NCBI GenBank assembly: GCA_964035545.1
Contig: OZ037765.1
Location: 30,306,004-30,370,003, forward strand
Direction: 5' to 3'
Origin: Bugula neritina
Lineage: Eukaryota; Bryozoa; Gymnolaemata; Cheilostomatida; Bugulidae
DNA length: 64,000 bases
The translations under genes were made by a program, and so were the position numbers. Shown here in pieces: positions 13,501-25,822 of this stretch (the stretch's first letter is position 1; the number at the start of each line of letters is the position of its first letter). Under the pieces are notes generated by a model. That model was not told where the DNA came from, searched no databases, and saw only the letters and a list, made by a program, of their open reading frames with translations.

Positions 13501-16500
13501 CAGCAGGCGGTCACTTGCCGCTGCTGTGTGTTTACCTGCCGCTGACTTATATTGTCGTGAATGCGGATAGAAAACGGAGTGTTTGGAATGAGAATGTTGG
13601 GAGCCTCTTTGTGGGGGTCAGAGTTGAGAGATTGTCCAAGACACTGGAGTATGTTTAGCATAGTTCGGAGCACCTGCACGCACATGATAAGCACATGATA
13701 TACAATCAGCTGAATATCGGACACCACTGAGACAGCACAAATTCAAAGTAAATAAAAAAATGTCTGGCACAAATATTGCCAAGTTCTGATTAGTAAAATT
13801 AGCCTTACAAAAAGAAATATAAGCTGTTCAATCTAATTTAATTCTAAATAACTATCAAGATTACATTTTCTAAACAAAGATTAGTACCTATATGCTATTC
13901 AGTGAATATAAAAAGTAAAATTTGTATATGCAACACCGATGTCACTAGCCATACCTGTCACATACAGACAGACTGGCATTTTACAAGTGACATAGCACCT
14001 GTCACATACATGCTACTATTGACACTTGGCCACATACCTGTCCATTCCACAGCAGGTGAGGGAACTTGCCGATGAGTCCAGTCAGGTACTTGTCAGCCAC
14101 TCTTCTCATTCTCTTGTGGACATTATTGAACTGCACCAACAGGAAGTGGGCGTGGAACACCAGCTCATTCTCTCTATCTACATTCTGCGGCTAAAAGTCA
14201 GATGATCAACACAACATGAAATAATAGAAAGTTTGAATAATACTACAATATTAATACGATCTGTTTATGAATAGATAAGTAACGCCAACATAGGCTAAAA
14301 CTTGTAAATTTGAGCTTTAATTTCCATAAGCATGCATGTTGGATAATAACAATAAAGGCAAATAAATTTAGCAGCAAACTCAACTTGGAGTATAGAAACA
14401 CATAATAAATTAAAATATCAGTTGGTATTTTGAGTAGGCACAAACGAAATTTATTTGAAATTAATTATATTTAAATAAAATGCTTTTAATGATCCTTTGA
14501 CACCTTTTAGAACTTGAACAAATTTGAAACGATCACTGAGTATAACTAGCAATACTCTTTTCACTGTAAACACATGATACTATACAAAATAACAAGATAG
14601 TCATGTTCAAACGGGTATCATTTAAAAATGTAGTCACATGACAACTTTGCCTTTTCATATTATGAAATTTACAAAATTTTATTACAAATAGATTAAGTAA
14701 ATCCTTTGTAATAAAAAAGTGCACAGAAGAGCATTAAAAATACATTAAGAGTGACTTTAAACACAAATTAATTGAAATTACAGTGTTTATGCACACAGGT
14801 GTGTCAGTCAACATTGAAACATAGAATCGTTTTATAACAAAACTAGACAATTGAATTTTTGTAGCCAGAGTAAATGTTGAGCTATTAGAAGAGAAGACAA
14901 TTACTGCTACTGCACAATATCTTATACTGCCATCAAGTGACACATTAATGGCAGCGTGTAGTTGAGACCTACGGAAAAGTAATTAATTAAATGGACATAT
15001 TTTTTTACCTAATGTATACTAGATATTGCATATATAAACAAAGCAACAATTGCTTTATCGTAATAATATTAATTTTGAAAATATGTAGGCTGAAAATAAA
15101 TATTGTGTAAAGCACATGAATTATAGCCTATCCGAAATTAAATAGGATTTCAAGCTTTTTACACAAAAATTAGGTACTTTTAAAAACGTGATTATCAAGC
15201 AAAAACTAAAAAGATAGAAATGTCTCTCAAACAAGCCTTTTTTATTGCTTTTGTAATATTATCAAATTATATAATTTACTTTTAAATAAAAATTAAATTA
15301 AGTTTATAAGAATGAATGCATCTATTTTTTTCGAGGGAAATGTAATTAAAATAATGCATAGACTTGCAAAAATAAAGAGTTATAATACAAACATAATGCA
15401 TGTGTATGTAAATAGATATGTGCTCTGGGTATGAACAGAGTCAAACACATGAAGTGTGGTTTACCTCCAGACTGTTTGGTATCTACAACATATTAGTGTT
15501 GCACACGTCTACATGGATACAGCATTACAAGATTTATCCAATTTTTAAGTCTTTTGTTGAAGATTTTGCCCCATCATTCTAGTACAATTTATTGCAATGT
15601 CTACGAGTGTTACTTAAAGCTCGTTATGAGGCTGCTGAAAAATCTTTTTTCAACATATTCAACTTATGATACATTGTGAGGGACTCAAATAGGTGTAATC
15701 TGCACCTACCTTTGGCTTTATTGAGACTTAAACCAAAAACGCTGCATCTCACCCCCTCCCTGCTCACATATGCTCTACACCTCTCCGTGTATTACATGCT
15801 CTCTAACTCGTGTCTTACACCCCTTTGTATCCTACACCCCCCCTCTCACCCATTCCCTACACCCCTCTCACCATGCATCACACCCCTCTCACCATGTTCT
15901 ACACCCCTCTAAGTGCTACATCTCTCCCACAACATTCTCACATCTAGTAATGAGAATATTGAGGTTTGGCTTCTACACACAGGGAAACAACTCTACAAAC
16001 AACTAGTTGGTCAAATGGGATGTACCTTGCAAGCCATCTTTTCCAGAAACTCCTTGAAGGCCGTGTCAGTTATGCACCGTATACATGACCACATCTGGGC
16101 TTTGTCGTTGAATATGCTGGAGTCCTCCAGGTACATGAACAGACACTGATATGCTATGGGGTCATCGGAATACTGTACTCTGCAATAAACACAGGAATAA
16201 TTTGCTTCTATATATAATATAACTATATAATTAAACGTAATACCTAAATAACAGTACAATGTGGCTCTAATAGTATATTATAATAATATAATACAATATG
16301 GCTATAGTAACAACTCTAGTACAACATAACATAATAAATAAGGACATAGTATAACATAATAAATTAACCAATAACATAGTAAAAAAATTATTATATTATT
16401 TCACATAATACAACATTAGATATATAACATGAAAATTTCCACTTATATAATAACACAGTAACATTGCATTGAGAGCACGCAGGGTGAGTTTTTCATTCAA

Positions 16501-19500
16501 CTCTAAATACAAAGAAAAATAACACTAATATCGATACAAAAGCAGCAGATTTGAGCAGTACAACACTTTGTGAGACCAGAACAAGCTGGTAGAGCACAGA
16601 ACACACACCTCAGTGTCTCCAGTTTGTAGACAGCTAGAAGGTAGAGACACTGGTTGAAGTTCATCTTGTTGACAAAGTTGATGATGTCGGGCGGGTGACC
16701 TAGCAGACGTATGATGTTAGACCTGAGCTCTATCACCTCATTCTACAATGTCGACCATATTAGCAATAGTTAAATTTATAGTCGATGCAGTAATTATACA
16801 CAATGCAGTTTCTATCCTCAAAACAATGTAATCGAAATTTTATCCACACAATTGTTGATTTTTTAAATAAAACTGAGTGAAAAATTTAATTTTACATGTG
16901 AAGCTACACAAATAGGTTGTGTTAAAATAACCTGACCAACTACTTCATTATATAAATGAAACAGTTTCAATACAACCTTCACAGAAAGTGCTTCAACTAA
17001 AACAAAGTATACTTCAGTATACTGCCCTGTTTCACTGCCCTGCTTCCCTGTAACCCCAACTTAATACGAATGCATAGATAAACCAACACAAAGTCAAATA
17101 AGAGAGAACTTACCGGTGCAACATGCTCTTCTCTTATGGCAGTCGTGTGGAGCAGCTCAGATCTCAAGTGCTCCTTGGATATCAGAGGGGGAGAACGTGT
17201 GGCAACCAGACACACCCCCTCGTACCACTCTGCTGGCCAGTGAGACACTACAGGCACATAACAATGAGTCATGGTGATTTACTAAAGAGTATGAGTCATG
17301 GAAATTAACTAAAGAGTATGAGTCATGGTGATTTACTAATGAGTATGAGTCATGGTAATTTACTAATGAGTATGAGTCATGGTAATTTACTAATGAGTAT
17401 GAGTCATAGTAATTAACTAATGAGTATGAGTCATGGTAATTTACTAATGAGTATGAGTCATGGTAATTAACTAATGAGTATGAGTCATGGTAATTTACTA
17501 ATGAGTATGAGTCATGGTAATTAACTAATGAGTATGAGTCATGGTAATTTACTAATGAGTATGAGTCATGGTAATTAACTAATGAGTATGAGTCATGTTA
17601 TTAACTAATGAGTATGAGTCGTGGTTATTAACTAACAATATAGAAATACACATGTCTACAGCATCTTTCTATTTTGTCTCCAATGTACATATACTTTGAA
17701 ATCACCTACCTTCTTTAGTGGCAAATCCCATGATGCTCACATAAAACCAAAAATCTCGAAATAGTTTGTGCAGGCGTGGTTTAGGCTCCTTAATACATGG
17801 CAGTCTAGCGAGAACCTTGGCTATGACTGGTATGAGAACGCCGAGATTTCCTGCACTGCCAGATGCCTGCATAGTAGTTAGTAGTTTAATACTATTAGTA
17901 TTATTAAGACAGGGTGCAACAGTAAATATTTAGATTTATATAATAATTTCCATATAACACTGCTACTGGTGTACTATGTAATAAAATCCAACATTTAAAA
18001 AATCACTTTCAATTGTAGTTATCTTCTCATTGCAATAGTAATTAAAAATTATATACATACTGTAGATAAGCATAGAAGAGGTAGCATGCTGAGTGTGTAT
18101 GTACTGCTATTATATACTTTAAGTTGTAATATACGGTTTAGATATATTACTGTATTCACATTAGTATAAACTTCAAGTAGTAAAATTAACATGATATATG
18201 AAAGAACCATGCTGTAGCTTATTTAAAGTGTGAAATGGCCCTGAACTAACTTTGAGAGCATTTGATGTCTTCACTGAATGCTGCTTGGCATCTAGTCCAA
18301 GCTGAACGAAGAGCTCAAGCATTCGAATAAGGAAGTCCATGAGGTCTCCTTCCCCTTGCATGTTCTCAGCTATAGACTTGAAAGACTCAATAATCTTTCC
18401 AGCCACAGACCTGTACTTGTACACATTGCCTACAGTAACAATACCACAGTATAACAAAGGCTGGGGGCGTAGAGGGCACCCCGCCATAACAATGTATATA
18501 CTACTGCAGTTTACAGTCTATAATGCAGTTCAGAAGTAAGTTATGAGCTCTTTTGGGTTAAAATACAAATCACTACAATAACTTCATTAGTCAACTTAAT
18601 CAAGCTTTAATGGTAATTTCACAACTTGAAATATAAGTAGAAGATAGGTTAGTAACAGCAAAGTTCTCTTTATTATTCGAACATCTTTAAATTATTAAAA
18701 TATTCTTTGCATATAAACAGTAATAATTCAGCTTCTATTCTACTAGACAGCTTCTATTCTACTAGATAGCTTCTATTCTACTAGACAGCTTCTATTCTAC
18801 TAGACAGCTTCTATTCTACTAGACAGCTTCTATTCTACTAGACAGCTTCTATTCTACTAGACAGCTTCTATTCTACTAGACAGCTTCTATTCTACTAGAC
18901 AGCTTCTATTCTACTAGACAGCTTCTATTCTACTAGACAGCTTCTATTCTACTAGACAGCTTCTATTCTACTAGACAGCTTCTATTCTACTAGACAGCTT
19001 CTATTCTACTAGATAGCTTCTATTCTACTAGACAGCTTCTATTCTACTAGACAGCTTCTATTCTTCTAGACAGCTTCTATTCCACTAGACAGCTTCTATT
19101 CTACTAGACAGCTTCTATTCTACTAGACAGCTTCTATTCTACTAGACAGCTTCTATTCTACTAGATAGCTTCTATTCTACTAGACAGCTTCTATTCCACT
19201 AGACAGCTTCTATTCTACTAGACAGCTTCTATTCTACTAGACAGCTTCTATTCTACTAGACAGCTTCTATTCTACTAGATAGCTTCTATTCCACTAAATA
19301 GCTTCTATTCTACTAGACAGCCCTCACCAGTTCCTTCAGGGTGGTAGGCCTGGCTACTCTCCATACAGATCTTAGTGAACATTTGCATCACTTCAGGATA
19401 CACAGTTGGCTACAATAACACAGCATAGTATAACATAGTATGAGTATAACATCGTATGAGTATAACACAGTATATCATAGTATGAGTATAACATAGTATA

Positions 19501-22500
19501 TCATAGTATGAGTATAACACAGTATATCATAGTATGAGTATAACACAGTATATCATAGTATGAGTATAACACAGTATAGCATAGTGTGAGTATAACATAG
19601 TGTGAGTATAACACAGTATAACATAGTATGAGTGTAACATAGTATGACTATAACATAATATGAGTATAACATAGTATAGGTATAACACAGTATAACATAG
19701 TGTGAGTATAACATAGTGTGAGTATAACATAGTGTGAGTATAACACAGTATATCACAGTATGAGTATAACACAGTATGAGTATAACATAGTAAGAGTATA
19801 ACATAATATTGTATAATATAGTAAGAGTACAGATTAAGCTCACTGTAATATTGAATGACAAATGGTAGTATTGTAGAAAACATCATTTAACTTGATAGTT
19901 GTACTCTTCATATACCTACTCAGTAGCTGAGCTATAATTCATATTACTGCATTTCAATAATTAAGAAGACAACTTCCAACTATTTTCATGTAGCTTATCA
20001 ACCCAGACCAAACTAAATACATTAATTTTTACAGTGTTTGAAGCTGAACTAAACTCAATTTTAAAGTTGAAGAACAAGTTTTGAGTCACATCCATGGGGA
20101 GATTACTCACGCAGCCAGCTATCACGATATTAGCCATCTGATCCACAATGATAGCGTCCAGAGCAGACGGTGGAGTGCAGAACCTCTGCTGAAAGATCTG
20201 CATAACCAGCTGCACAGTGCGTCTGTTCTGAGTGTAGCGAAGGTTCACACCAACGTACCCGAGGGTGAGGATGGCATTGGTAGATATCAACTGCGACTCC
20301 CTGAAGCAGTAAAATTCAGAGTTTGTAAAGTGAAAACCAACAAAATTTTTAGCGGACAAAATTTATTATTAATAAATCTTAAAAATATTTTCTTTGACCT
20401 CAATACAAATTTTTAATTATGTGTGTATAGATTAAATAACATCCTATATACAAAATGTCACTGTTTTATGTTTGTGAATTGAGAAAGATTTTCATAAATT
20501 ATGTCAGAAAATAGTTCAAGAAATTGACATGGTGAAAACTCGCCTGTCATTGTCTTCAGCTATGTATAGTCTGTTTGATAAAGAGGCTAGGAATGCTAGA
20601 ATGCAGTCACTGTCTTCATTCAGCCCTGATCGCAGAGCTCTGGGAGAAATAAAGGTCATCAACATTACAACCGTAAGATACAGCAAATTTTAAATTGTTG
20701 CCTATCGCCATTTTTAAAAAAAGTTTAGAAATCAGAAAAGCATGAAAGACATGATTAAAAACCTGAAGATCACTGTAATATATCATCAAAAAAGAAGTAA
20801 CATTGAAGCAACTTCGTCACTATAAAGTTCATATTACTTTTAATCAATCGCAGAAAAATACTCGAAAAACCGAATCTACGATGAAAATAACAGACGTCCA
20901 GAAGAACTCACGTGCAGACGTTCTTCATAGCCACGTTTCTGAGTTGAAAAAACGCATCAGTAATTTTATTGGCCATGGACGACCTCATAGAAACAGTGGA
21001 GAGCCTGTCATCCTGGTCAGAAGAGAGAGAAACCTTCGCCGGAGTTCCTCGTTTGCTGGAGCTCTTCTTACTAGAGAGAACTTCCGAGTGGCGATTGAGA
21101 CGGTCAATGATGGGTGAAGGTGATACTAGAAACTCTCTCAAGGTTGTCACAATAGCATTAGCTAATCCCGGGAACTTCTCAGCCATTGCTCCTAACATCT
21201 GCAAGGAAGAACGACAACCCATCTTTCAAAAATGGTGGTTTTTATTCGGCTGAAGCTTCATAGCATTCAACATCAGCTGAGTATACTTTAGATTGATGGG
21301 CTGAAAATTTTTTATACAGTTGAATATCAGAGGTGTAACAGTCATACCTCAATGCATGTGACCACTAGGGGGAGCTGCAGGAGAATATACTTAAGGTTGT
21401 GATTGCCGTTGATCCTTTCTGCAATGCGATGAAGTAACACCTCTTCAGCATCTACAACCACACATACATATTCACACCTTTCACCAACTTTATCAAACAA
21501 GTATATCAACTTAAGACTCAACAACACCATTATATAATTGTTCCCTGGAAAGCACTCACAGTGGTAATGTACAAACTATAATCCACAGTACAACACTGCT
21601 AAATTTATTTCCTAGGTCTTATATATTTACATGGTCTTTAGAAATCTTCTTCAACCGCTCTTTACTACTACCACTCTTTACTACTACCACTCTTTACTAC
21701 TACTACTCTTTACTACTACCACTCTTTACTATTACCACTCTTTACTACTACCACTCTTTACTACTACCACTCTTTACTACTTCTACAAAATTTCCATAAT
21801 CTAATATTCCAGAACATTCTACGGAATAAGAGAACACAAACCCGACTCGTCTGCTGTAGCCCACAGAACCAACTGAACACTGACTGAGGTGTTGGCTACG
21901 GAGAGCTCCCCAAAGTTGATATTGACTTTATCCGCTGATGCAACATTACTTTTGGAAGAAGCTGAGCCCTTTTGGTCAAGACTGTCGGTGAAACTGCTTG
22001 TGAACATTTGCTTGGCAAACTCCAGCACCTCCTTGATAAACTCCTCCTTGATATCTGCGTGTATAAACATATAGCCAAAATAGATAAAAACAAGCACTTA
22101 TACAGGGCCTCCTTTGAAGAAACCCGTTCATACAAAGAACCAAGGCTAACATTCTTTAATAAAAAATAAAATTAAAGTTTAAATGATAAATAAAAACTTC
22201 ACAAAAAATCCAGATGTTGAGTTATATTAGTTTTAAACTAACAAAAATTGTAGACAATATTTCATGCTTCGATTTTCAAACCTATTGAAAAACTAATTAA
22301 AACTAGTACTGTACATTTCTCATAACATTCTACAAACTAAAGCAGCAACCTTTCTGGTGCAGAAGTACGTCTCTCAGCATTGACATGAGAGTCAGACTCA
22401 GTAGGCCGCTGTATGTTTTATACGGCAGCTTGTTGAGTGTTGATGCAGAGCTCTGACTGGTGATAGTGTGCTCCAGTAGCATCTCGTCTAGTCTCGACGG

Positions 22501-25500
22501 AACGTCACTTAGTAACAGGTTCTTGCACTAAAATTCACAAACATGACACCAACAGTGTGTGAATGGAACACTGGATGTTTATTAAACCCTACATGTGCGC
22601 TGTGTTGAGTGTTGTGGTATGTTGCTTGTGTACAAAACAGGTGATGGCATTTTAATTTTATAATATCTGATCACAGTACATTAGAGCACTTGTACCACCT
22701 TAATCATCAGGCAGAGAGAAAAGAACGCTATAAAAATTCACTCAACATAGAAATGAAAAATTTTTTTTATTAATAATTGTTCTGAGTTTAAGGCAAAAAA
22801 CATAAATTAAGAAGTTAATCAGTAATTGTGTAGCAGAATAATTATCTTTAGGTTTTGTGAACCAACACTCTTCAAACCAACCTAATCACTAGAAGTAAGA
22901 GCTAACAATAACAAAAGAAGTGTACACACCAATTGAAATACAGAGTTGAGCTGGTCCATGCTGAGGAAGAAATGCTCCGTGTCATGTCTTTCAGCGTAAG
23001 AATCTATAGCTTCGGATAAACTAGTACCGGCCTTAAACAAGAGTATACAATTGCTAACACCAATATGTTTATTGACAATAAGTAAAAAGTGATAACTTAC
23101 CTCAACAAATTAACTTACAGTAAAAAGTGATTACTTACCTCAACAGATTAACTTACAGTAAAAAGTGATTACTTACCTCAACAAATTAACTTACAGTAAA
23201 AATGATAACTTACCTCAACAGATTAACTTACAGTAAAAATGATTACTTACCTCAACAAATTAATTTACAGTAAAAAAGAACTGGTGTCAAAGATAATTTA
23301 CAACAGAGAAAATTTAAAAATTAATGCCAAAAGATAACTTACAGTGGAGAAAAAGTAAGTACTAATGTCAATAGAATCATCAAATTTGCTCTTCTTGCCT
23401 TGCTTCTTTTCAATATTTTGTGTAAGAATAGAGGCGGGCTGATTAGGTCTGAGTTGGCAAGGAAAGAGTTTATTAAACACCAAAGGGTTGGTATCCCTTG
23501 CAAATGCTCTGATTGAACCAATTAATACCGGCATATAGAATTGACAGATCAAATCTAAAACATTAGCAATGTATAACATGTGAATATGTCAAAATAAAAT
23601 ACCACATGTATTCAGTTTTTGATACAAGTTGTTTAGCTGTATAGAAAACTGAAAATATTTTGGGCATATAAATATGTATTAAAACGTTTTTTGTAAGTTT
23701 TAAGAATCATACTAGAGAGCATATCTTCTTATACCTTACCTCGTGGGGTGTTATCATCCGCAACGAGCTTTGATAATGTTTCCATCAAATCCATTTGAGT
23801 AGAAATGATCTAATCAAATACATTAGTATTCTTTATTTCATATCATTGGTAAATACTTACAACATAATGAAATATATTTTCAGCAGCAGAAAATATAATA
23901 TTAATATTTTTAAAATGTAAACATAGAATAAACACTGTATAGCAATACATCACTGGTTACATGCTTTTATTAGTCAGTATAATAGCTTTTCACTAAGAAT
24001 TACCAAGGTGAACCATAAATTAATTTCTAAATATAAACTTAGCTGAACGGTTCTTAGAAACTTTGGGTAAATGAACATTTTCTCAGATGATATAAAGCAC
24101 ACCTGTACTGAGTTACTTGATAGGATAACTTACGCTCTGCTCAGTGGCGATGTCCTCAGAGATAGATATGACATCACACAGCAAACAGTTGAGAGAGAAG
24201 GAAAAGCATTCAGGAGTGGGGAGCTCTGCAAACATTAGTATATGTCTTTCACAAATGAATATATTTCACAAAGCTTTGTGTCAGTAAATTTGTAAAACAA
24301 GAGACAAGTTTAAAAAAAAGCAACCTTTAAATTCAGTGTAACTACTAGCAATGAATAATGAATAATGTCCTAAAAAAACTAATTTTCAATTAATGTGATT
24401 GACTCAGCTAGTAGGGCAAGCAATTTTATTGTAAATAAAAAACAATGATACATTTCAATAGCTGATAAAAGATTTTTGAAAAGTTAGTAAAAATTTGTGT
24501 TATCTTCAGCTTAAAAAACAGTTTTGCAAACAACAGATGCCAGTATCACAATATAATTGAATGTACTTTTTAATCCAATGTCTCACCAAGTTTTGTTAAA
24601 AATGATTTAATTGGTAAATTTTTTTGCAGTTTTTATTAAGCAGAATAACTGAAGAGCACTTACTTTGACTTTTATATGACTGGAAGTTTTCAGACTCCCA
24701 TTTAGCATTTGGTAAAGACTTTAGCACTTTCAGCAAGTATGGAAGAATCTTTTCAGGAAACTAAATCAGAAAAACATTCATTAGACAGAGTTTAACAGCT
24801 GAGAGAAAATATGGACTGAATTATGCTATCATTTCATTAAAATTATCACCAACAAGATTTTGGTCCTTTTTCACAAAACCCGTTTTTCAAAAGTTGACCA
24901 GCTATACATGAACACTGCTACACTAAAACCCTTGTTATGTCTAAATTAATAGCATTCCATAAACATCACCTAAATAGTTTAACAACTTGCAGTTAATCAA
25001 CAATTTGCAAATGAAAATTTCACGGCTTAAAACCTACAAAATAACCATATATATAAACTCAACTCACACAAAATTACTATGTAAAGATGCAAATTAATTG
25101 TCACAATTGTTAAATATTTAAAAATATACCATAAGCTTAGACTCCAGAAAATAAATTCCTAAAGCATGAATAGCTGTTTGGGATCTTGAACCCAACGCAA
25201 TGCTTCCATCTTCTTCAACTTTTGGACAAAGGTTTAGTATATAGCTACCCTGTTACATATAAGTATATATAGCAATCAACTTGTGTTCACCCAAAAAGTT
25301 ACATATTACTCATTTCTATAAGTAGAATTTGGACTTTAACAATCAAGTGGGCCCTCTGCACAGCTGGGCAAGTAATTTTTCACAGTTGAAGTTAATTGGA
25401 AGGCAATTGGTTATTTTCTACACAGAACTATTTCAACCACAGCAAGAAACACTCATGAAAAACTTGAATATACGTGAATGATTAATGATACCCGTTCAAG

Positions 25501-25822
25501 AGTTTTAATCACAGCAAATACAATAATCATAATGGTAAGGCTGATGTAATCTCTAAAAAGAGTAATGAGAAATTAAGGCACAATAATAATCATAATGAAA
25601 TATGTAAGTAGAAATAAAGAAACTAAAATTCACGGGCACTGCCCATACCATAGGCTTCATTAACTCTTGATTTATAATTAAAATTACATGTAAGCAGAAT
25701 GAGTATATTACAAATTAAAATTGAACTGTGGGTACAGTTGAATTTCTACTTACCTTTTCCCATGGAGAAGATTTTGAGTTGGCGGCACATATTGCTAGGT
25801 GCATAATTGTTTCGGAAAACAT
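85..25822 (-). CDS. PI4KA: Phosphatidylinositol 4-kinase alpha, 38 exons, 3' end cut off by the window
   Basis: Makes PI4P at the plasma membrane. Exons in gene order: 25754-25822, 25130-25249, 24664-24760, 24134-24225, 23740-23809, 23343-23554, 22930-23031, 22350-22527, 21842-22054, 21348-21451, 20912-21198, 20544-20639, 20111-20300, 19328-19409, 18251-18429, 17710-17866, 17114-17247, 16609-16742, 16026-16179, 14038-14190, 13536-13673, 13103-13309, 11916-12072, 11476-11675, 10773-10931, 9694-9877, 9302-9377, 8808-8926, 8030-8209, 7586-7659, 6531-6712, 6220-6352, 2423-2602, 1942-2062, 1368-1568, 1177-1249, 799-958, 85-189. They total 5472 bases (1824 codons) with consistent phases. Family matches seen: [100 protein letters not shown]. 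The start has an in-frame TAG eight codons upstream. Most of the protein is alpha-solenoid, followed by the accessory helical domain and kinase. The catalytic and activation loops lie off the window. One intron has a GC donor. Confidence 0.97.
2329..2422. repeat. 19-bp minisatellite on a PI4KA 5' splice site
   Basis: Four to five copies of a 19-bp unit (ggtaacacacggtagtcat and variants). The array runs right up to the exon ending at 2423, and the genuine donor lies within the first copy. On the minus strand each unit repeats a CT-GTGTGTTACC motif close to the real ACT-GTATGTGTTACC junction. It lies inside the PI4KA intron that hosts the YHYH gene. Confidence 0.85.
2831..4662 (+). CDS. YHYH-domain protein, secreted, probably GPI-anchored; nested in a PI4KA intron
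   Basis: Six exons: 2831-2938, 3023-3158, 3381-3551, 3720-3920, 4221-4364, 4460-4662. They total 963 bases, a 320-residue protein in frame throughout. Residues 1-16 ([16 protein letters not shown]) form a signal peptide. The YHYH domain is recognised by the block around [18 protein letters not shown] and a later [17 protein letters not shown], with D-G-N-P-I-Y-G-P between. A Gly/Pro-rich linker follows, ending in the basic RRKR (possible furin-type site). Then come a Cys-rich segment, a very acidic Asn/Asp/Glu stretch, and a short hydrophobic C-terminus with no tail, as in GPI-anchor signals. The biochemical role of the family is not established. The gene lies wholly inside a 3.6-kb PI4KA intron on the opposite strand. 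The upstream PI4KA exon is only about 230 bases away, so the promoter must be compact or within PI4KA. Confidence 0.9.
4915..4920 (+). promoter_or_regulatory. Possible polyadenylation signal of the YHYH gene
   Basis: An AATAAA hexamer lies about 250 bases after the stop codon, before the 24-bp satellite begins. No other support is visible, and AT-rich DNA produces this hexamer by chance. Confidence 0.35.
5246..6195. repeat. 24-bp minisatellite with higher-order structure, about 40 copies
   Basis: Copies of a 24-bp unit built on tacagtacactacacag plus taactac. Variants carrying cgtactaactgc recur every five to seven units in the same order, so larger blocks have been amplified. The period is a multiple of three and the unit lacks a stop in one frame, so the array stays open for 333 codons; this is a by-product of the period, not evidence for a protein. 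It occupies the PI4KA intron between the YHYH gene and the exon at 6220-6352 and ends about 25 bases from that exon's donor. Confidence 0.95.
6717..7222. repeat. 40-bp minisatellite touching a PI4KA 3' splice site
   Basis: About twelve copies of a 40-bp unit containing gtgttactattatatagctg. It begins a few bases beyond the exon ending at 6712, so the branch point and pyrimidine tract of that acceptor must lie in or beside repeat sequence. Units differ by single substitutions only. Confidence 0.93.
8407..8665 (-). mobile_element. tRNA-derived SINE with target-site duplications, in a PI4KA intron
   Basis: Read on the minus strand, the head begins GCAGCCGTGGTCTAGGGGG, with an A-box-like TGGTCTAGGGGG and, about 40 bases on, a B-box-like AGTTGCAACCC. 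A GGAAGAGCATCCAGTC block follows; this type of block is common in the bodies or tails of invertebrate and fish SINEs. The element is bounded by 19-bp direct repeats at 8407-8425 and 8647-8665 that differ at two positions, as expected for aged target-site duplications. An internal A-run lies near 8481-8488. Length excluding duplications is about 220 bp. Confidence 0.8.
15760..15930. repeat. Pyrimidine-rich degenerate repeat
   Basis: Irregular copies of acacccctctcaccatg in a PI4KA intron (14191-16025). The strand asymmetry (C/T-rich on plus) contrasts with the AT-rich surroundings. The rest of this 1.8-kb intron shows no gene. Confidence 0.7.
17262..17632. repeat. 27-bp minisatellite with a 54-bp dimer pattern
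   Basis: About thirteen copies of a unit built on atgagtatgagtcatggtaa. Successive copies alternate between atttact and attaact over much of the array, giving a two-unit period. It starts some 15 bases from the PI4KA exon ending at 17247, on the acceptor side. Confidence 0.93.
18731..19319. repeat. 19-bp minisatellite, about 31 copies
   Basis: Nearly perfect copies of agacagcttctattctact. The array ends eight bases before the donor of the 82-bp PI4KA exon at 19328-19409. Few substitutions separate copies, suggesting recent expansion or homogenisation. Confidence 0.96.
19418..19830. repeat. Irregular AT-rich minisatellite beside the same exon
   Basis: Interspersed agtataacatagtatg and agtataacacagtatatc units of roughly 9 and 18 bp with no strict order. 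It begins within about ten bases of the acceptor of the exon at 19328-19409, so that exon is flanked by arrays on both sides. Open frames of 102-119 codons here are repeat artefacts. Confidence 0.9.
21660..21783. repeat. 16-bp minisatellite
   Basis: About eight copies of ctttactactaccact in the PI4KA intron between exons 21348-21451 and 21842-22054. Confidence 0.9.
23085..23275. repeat. 38-bp repeat carrying decoy 5' splice sites
   Basis: Five copies of a 38-bp unit. On the minus strand (the sense strand of PI4KA) each copy holds GAGGTAAGT and ACTGTAAGTT, both near-perfect donor matches. The genuine donor of the exon at 23343-23554 reads CCACT-GTAAGTTATC, just upstream of the array in transcript order, and resembles the repeated motifs. 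Confidence 0.88.

Noticed and set aside
19527-19886. Open frames of 102-119 codons rich in Tyr, Leu and Cys
   Set aside because: They run over an irregular minisatellite in a PI4KA intron and read as repeat translation.
20803-21253. Plus-strand open frames opposite PI4KA exons (20803-21117, 20969-21253)
   Set aside because: They are antisense shadows of the conserved exon at 20912-21198.
23085-23275. Regularly spaced repeats resembling a CRISPR array
   Set aside because: There are no unique spacers; the units are contiguous tandem copies in an animal intron.
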